25,726 nt of DNA from an uncultured Oscillospiraceae bacterium. GTDB lineage: Bacteria; Bacillota; Clostridia; Oscillospirales; Oscillospiraceae. The position numbers were made by a program, and so were the translations under genes. The stretch lies in the NCBI GenBank assembly GCA_934561515.1, contig CAKTGM010000028.1, positions 1-25,726 of the forward strand, given 5' to 3'. The notes under the pieces were generated by a model that made no database searches, was not told where the DNA came from, and was given only the letters and a program-made list of their open reading frames with translations. Positions within the stretch are counted from its first letter, which is position 1; each line of letters begins with the position of its first letter. Positions 23,161 through 25,726 of the stretch are shown here, in pieces.

Positions 23161-23189
23161 TTGTGCCTTTCTTCTTTGTATGGTATAGT
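23161..23189 (+). promoter_or_regulatory. Promoter of ftsH
   Basis: TTGTGC (23161-23166) and TATAGT (23184-23189) are separated by 17 bases, and TGG before the -10 provides the TGn extension. The ftsH ribosome binding site AGGAGG and ATG follow about 60 bases downstream. No CIRCE-type heat-shock repeat is visible. Confidence 0.65.
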
Positions 23190-23254
23190 GATGCACATTA
23201 GATAGAGAAAGTGCGTATCACCGCATTTTACTGACTCCTGACAGGAGGAACATC

Positions 23255-25405
23255 ATGGATCAGAACAACCGCAACAAACGCAACCGGAACGACAAGAACC
23301 GCCGCGGCGGAGGGATGTGGTCGATCGTGATGTGGGCGCTGCTGCTCACCATCGCCGTCAACTACGTCTCCGTCATGCTCGACCAGGCCCGCGCGGCCGA
23401 GAGCTCCTGCGAGATCGCCTACAGCGAGCTCATCGATCTCGTCGAGGCGGGGAAGGTCAAGTCCATCGAATTCGGCGACTCGGTCTTCACCATCACGCCG
23501 GTGGAAGGCTACACCTACACCGACGCCGAGGGGAAGAGCTACAATCAGGACTACACGCTCTTCACCACCATCATCCCCGACGCGACGGAAAATCTGCTCG
23601 CGCTGTGCGATGAAAAGGGCGTGACCTACACCAAGCCCTACAAAGCGCCCATCTCGCCGGTGCTCGCCTTTATGGTGACCTATATCCTGCCCACGGTGCT
23701 GCTGGTCGGCGGCTTCATGCTGCTCATGAACATCATCGCCAAAAAGTCCGGCGGCATGGGCGGTATCGGCGGCATCGGCAACGTCGGCAAGGCCAACGCC
23801 AAGGTCTACATGGAAAAGTCCACGGGCGTGACGTTCGCGGACGTGGCCGGTCAGGACGAGGCGAAGGAATCGCTCGTTGAGATCATCGACTTTTTGCACA
23901 ATCCCGAAAAGTACACCGCCATCGGCGCGAAGATCCCCAAGGGCGCGCTGCTCGTCGGCTCTCCCGGCACGGGCAAGACGCTGCTTGCCAAGGCCGTGGC
24001 GGGCGAGGCAAAGGTGCCCTTCTTCTCCATCTCCGGCTCGGACTTTGTGGAAATGTTCGTGGGCGTGGGCGCGAGCCGCGTGCGCGACCTCTTCGCCGAG
24101 GCCGCGAAGGTCGCCCCCTGCATCATCTTCATCGACGAGATCGACACCATCGGCAAATCCCGCGACGGCAGCCGCTACGGCGGCGGCAACGACGAGCGCG
24201 AGCAGACGCTCAACCAGCTGCTCGCCGAGATGGACGGCTTTGACCCCAGCAAGGGCGTCATCGTCCTCGCCGCGACGAACCGTCCCGAGGTGCTCGATAA
24301 GGCGCTGCTGCGCCCCGGCCGCTTCGACCGCCGCATCACCGTCGACCGCCCAAACCTCGCCGGCCGCCTTGCGACCCTTCAGGTCCACACGCGCGGCATC
24401 AAGCTCGCCGAGGACGTAGATCTCAAGAAGGTCGCGCTCGCGACCGCGGGCTGCGTGGGCGCGGACCTTGCAAACCTTGCCAACGAAGCGGCGCTGCGCG
24501 CCGTGCGCAAGGGACGCAAGCTCGTCACGCAGGAGGATATGCTTGCGGCGTTCGAGTTTGTCATCGCGGGCAGCGAGAAGAAGAACAGCGTCCTCACCGA
24601 GTTTGAAAAGAAGCTCGTCGCCTATCACGAGGTCGGCCACGCGATGGTTGCCTACAAGCAGAAGAACGCCGAGCCTGTGCAGAAGATCACGATCGTGCCG
24701 CACACCGAGGGAAGCCTTGGCTACACGCTGCTCATGCCCGAGGAGGACAAGACGAACCTGCGCACGCGCGATGAGCTGATGGCGAAGATCGCCGTCTCCA
24801 TGGGCGGCCGCGCCGCCGAGGAGGTCGTGATGAACACGATGACCAACGGCGCCTCGCAGGATATTCAGGAGGCTACGGGCATCGCGCGCAGCATGGTCGC
24901 GATGTACGGCATGAGCGATGAGATCGGCATGGTCGCGCTCGGGTCTGTGCGCAGCCAGTACCTCGACGGCGGCTACGGCCTCGACTGTGCGCAGGATACC
25001 GCCGCCATCATGGACCGCGAGGTCAAGGGCATCCTCGATAAGTGCTACGCGGCGGCCGTGCAGGTCATCCGCGACAACCGCGAGGACATGGACAAGGTCG
25101 TCGCCTACCTCCTTGAGAAGGAAACGATCACCGGCGGCGAGATGGTCGCCATCCTCGAAGGCCGCGATCCCTCCACCGTGGAGGAGGCCTACGCTTCCAC
25201 TCACGCAAGCGCGGAGAGCGATGGCTTCCGCCCCTCCCAGCCGAGCGTGATCGAAGCGCCCGCCAGGCACATCTCGATGACGAGCGAAAAGATCGAGATG
25301 CCGCCGCATCAGGACGGCGGCGCGGATGAGCCGCAGGACGATGCGCCGACGGAAACGCCCTCGGACGAGCCGAAGGACGAGCCCTCCGGCGAGGAAAGCA
25401 AGTAA
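23255..25405 (+). CDS. ftsH: ATP-dependent zinc metalloprotease FtsH
   Basis: FtsH is a membrane-anchored hexameric AAA+ protease that degrades misfolded membrane proteins and regulators. The 716-residue protein has a basic N-terminus, transmembrane helices at about 22-42 and 136-160, and an extracytoplasmic domain between them. The AAA domain has Walker A GSPGTGKT (235-242, with Ser where GPPGTGKT is usual), Walker B IIFIDE (290-295) and the second region of homology TNRPEVLDKALLRPGRFDRR. The protease site is HEVGH (His458, Glu459, His462) with the third zinc ligand Asp536 in NGASQDIQEA. An acidic, Pro-rich tail of about 70 residues ends the protein. AGGAGG precedes the ATG. Monocistronic as far as visible. 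Confidence 0.97.
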   Translation: MDQNNRNKRNRNDKNRRGGGMWSIVMWALLLTIAVNYVSVMLDQARAAESSCEIAYSELIDLVEAGKVKSIEFGDSVFTITPVEGYTYTDAEGKSYNQDYTLFTTIIPDATENLLALCDEKGVTYTKPYKAPISPVLAFMVTYILPTVLLVGGFMLLMNIIAKKSGGMGGIGGIGNVGKANAKVYMEKSTGVTFADVAGQDEAKESLVEIIDFLHNPEKYTAIGAKIPKGALLVGSPGTGKTLLAKAVAGEAKVPFFSISGSDFVEMFVGVGASRVRDLFAEAAKVAPCIIFIDEIDTIGKSRDGSRYGGGNDEREQTLNQLLAEMDGFDPSKGVIVLAATNRPEVLDKALLRPGRFDRRITVDRPNLAGRLATLQVHTRGIKLAEDVDLKKVALATAGCVGADLANLANEAALRAVRKGRKLVTQEDMLAAFEFVIAGSEKKNSVLTEFEKKLVAYHEVGHAMVAYKQKNAEPVQKITIVPHTEGSLGYTLLMPEEDKTNLRTRDELMAKIAVSMGGRAAEEVVMNTMTNGASQDIQEATGIARSMVAMYGMSDEIGMVALGSVRSQYLDGGYGLDCAQDTAAIMDREVKGILDKCYAAAVQVIRDNREDMDKVVAYLLEKETITGGEMVAILEGRDPSTVEEAYASTHASAESDGFRPSQPSVIEAPARHISMTSEKIEMPPHQDGGADEPQDDAPTETPSDEPKDEPSGEESK

Positions 25406-25416
25406 CGCAAAAAAAT

Positions 25417-25488
25417 CCCTGCTCTTTACACGGGTGCTCATAAGACAGTAATTCTAAAAATTACGACTGGGGCATCTGTCATGCAGGG
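25417..25488 (+). ncRNA. Candidate structured RNA element downstream of ftsH
   Basis: The 6-bp helix CCCTGC (25417-25422)/GCAGGG (25483-25488) would close a domain containing GACAG (25444-25448)/CTGTC (25476-25480) and a nested hairpin GTAATT/AATTAC (25448-25453/25459-25464). A strong terminator follows after 9 bases. I could not match it to riboswitch consensus sequences I know (TPP, cobalamin, SAM, purine, glycine, c-di-GMP, ZTP, fluoride). It may be the ftsH 3' UTR, a small RNA, or chance structure. On the minus strand the closing helix is followed by seven T residues, so a minus-strand terminator role is also possible. Confidence 0.3.
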
Positions 25489-25497
25489 TTGGCAACG

Positions 25498-25541
25498 AAA
25501 TAACGGGTATTTGGTGAGAGCCAGATACCCGTTATTTTTTT
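25498..25541 (+). terminator. Intrinsic terminator downstream of ftsH
   Basis: A 17-bp stem with a single G-U pair (25498-25514 and 25521-25537) and a 6-base loop ends in a run of T residues (25535-25541). It is a strong terminator for ftsH and for any small RNA made from the preceding region. Confidence 0.92.
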
Positions 25542-25581
25542 GCCGTCACAAGAAGCAATGGATTTATTCACAGCTTTCAGG

Positions 25582-25587
25582 TATAAT
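25582..25587 (+). promoter_or_regulatory. Perfect -10 box upstream of the next gene
   Basis: TATAAT lies in an AT-rich stretch after the ftsH terminator. No good -35 is found at 16-18 bases (TGGATT at 17), so only the -10 is supported. It would give a leader of more than 130 bases for the gene beyond the right edge. Confidence 0.35.
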
Positions 25588-25618
25588 TGCCTTAAATCAA
25601 TCCTATCCCATTCATTCC

Positions 25619-25639
25619 GAGATTTTTTCAAAAAATCTC
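25619..25639. repeat. Perfect AT-rich palindrome in the leader region
   Basis: GAGATTTTTT and AAAAAATCTC are exact inverted copies around a single C. It lies between the -10 box and the ribosome binding site at the right edge. It could be a hairpin in the leader RNA, an operator, or a weak terminator. Confidence 0.5.
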
Positions 25640-25664
25640 AAAAAAGTTTGAAAGCATTGGAACA

Positions 25665-25704
25665 ATTCAGCCTTTCTCATGCCATATATAGTAGAGGGCT
25701 GAAT
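25665..25704. repeat. 8-bp inverted repeat around a promoter-like TATATAGT
   Basis: ATTCAGCC (25665-25672) and GGCTGAAT (25697-25704) are exact inverted copies enclosing 24 bases with TATAGT (25687-25692). The second arm ends 12 bases before the ribosome binding site. It could be an operator or an RNA stem occluding initiation. Confidence 0.4.
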
Positions 25705-25716
25705 ACAAACGCGATT

Positions 25717-25723
25717 GGAGGTG
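25717..25723 (+). promoter_or_regulatory. Ribosome binding site of a gene starting past the right edge
   Basis: GGAGGTG is 3 bases from the window end, at the right place for a start codon within about 10 bases beyond position 25726. Nothing can be said about the product. Confidence 0.55.
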
Positions 25724-25726
25724 ACG

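Noticed and set aside
23228..25441. Very long minus-strand open frame antisense to ftsH
   Set aside because: It is fully antisense to a certain ftsH gene, and its translation is a His/Asp/Arg/Ala/Val-rich composition with no recognisable motif, as expected from GC-rich third-position bias.
25417..25488. TPP riboswitch, suggested by GGGTGCTC
   Set aside because: The CTGAGA and CTGATxxGxxTxxTACC-type conserved segments are absent.
25559..25726. Open frame from ATG 25559 to the right edge (56 codons)
   Set aside because: It has no good ribosome binding site, it runs through the perfect palindrome and the GGAGGTG site, and its composition differs from the real genes. The site at 25717 points to a later start.

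Overview
The window looks like chromosomal core sequence from a GC-rich low-GC-relative Gram-positive, most likely a Clostridia member of the Oscillospiraceae/Ruminococcaceae type. The basis is the Firmicutes cell-division genes sepF and divIVA, the clostridial order miaB-mutS-mutL-miaA-hfq, GGAGG-type ribosome binding sites, and sigma-A-like promoters embedded as AT-rich islands in GC-rich DNA. Lineage is inferred from gene content, not from a database match. I see no tRNA, rRNA, CRISPR array, insertion sequence or prophage.

Left part (1-3868): a truncated nitrilase-superfamily hydrolase on the minus strand, a palindrome-rich spacer, then a soft-metal efflux module. The module has a separate 72-residue HMA metallochaperone and a Zn/Cd/Pb-type P1B ATPase on the minus strand, separated by a terminator-like hairpin, and a divergent regulator on the plus strand. 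The regulator joins an ArsR-type HTH to an AraC-type HTH. The two divergent promoters overlap at their -10 elements and share an operator-like inverted repeat.

Central part (3900-16078): one long, tightly spaced plus-strand operon. It contains miaB, a COG1237-type metallo-beta-lactamase-fold hydrolase, mutS, a CPBP membrane protease, mutL, miaA, hfq, a HlyD-like membrane protein, yggS, sepF and divIVA, and ends at a strong intrinsic terminator. It combines tRNA A37 modification, mismatch repair, RNA chaperone and division functions. A near-consensus sigma-A promoter sits inside the yggS coding sequence and probably gives sepF-divIVA separate expression. A HAD phosphatase-like gene and an rlmA-type methyltransferase follow.

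Right part (17867-25726): convergent minus-strand genes, namely an EF-G paralogue with altered GTPase motifs, a large membrane protein, and rlmB; then ftsH divergently on the plus strand. The large membrane protein (20074-22245) is the most unusual gene here. It has the eight-helix layout of a heavy-metal P-type ATPase but lacks the phosphorylation motif, the CPC motif, TGES and GDGxND, and carries a ~200-residue acidic N-terminal extension. I read it as a P-type-ATPase-derived pseudoenzyme. The last 321 bases hold no complete gene. They contain a structured region, a strong terminator, a promoter-like site, two inverted repeats, and a ribosome binding site for a gene starting just past the right edge.
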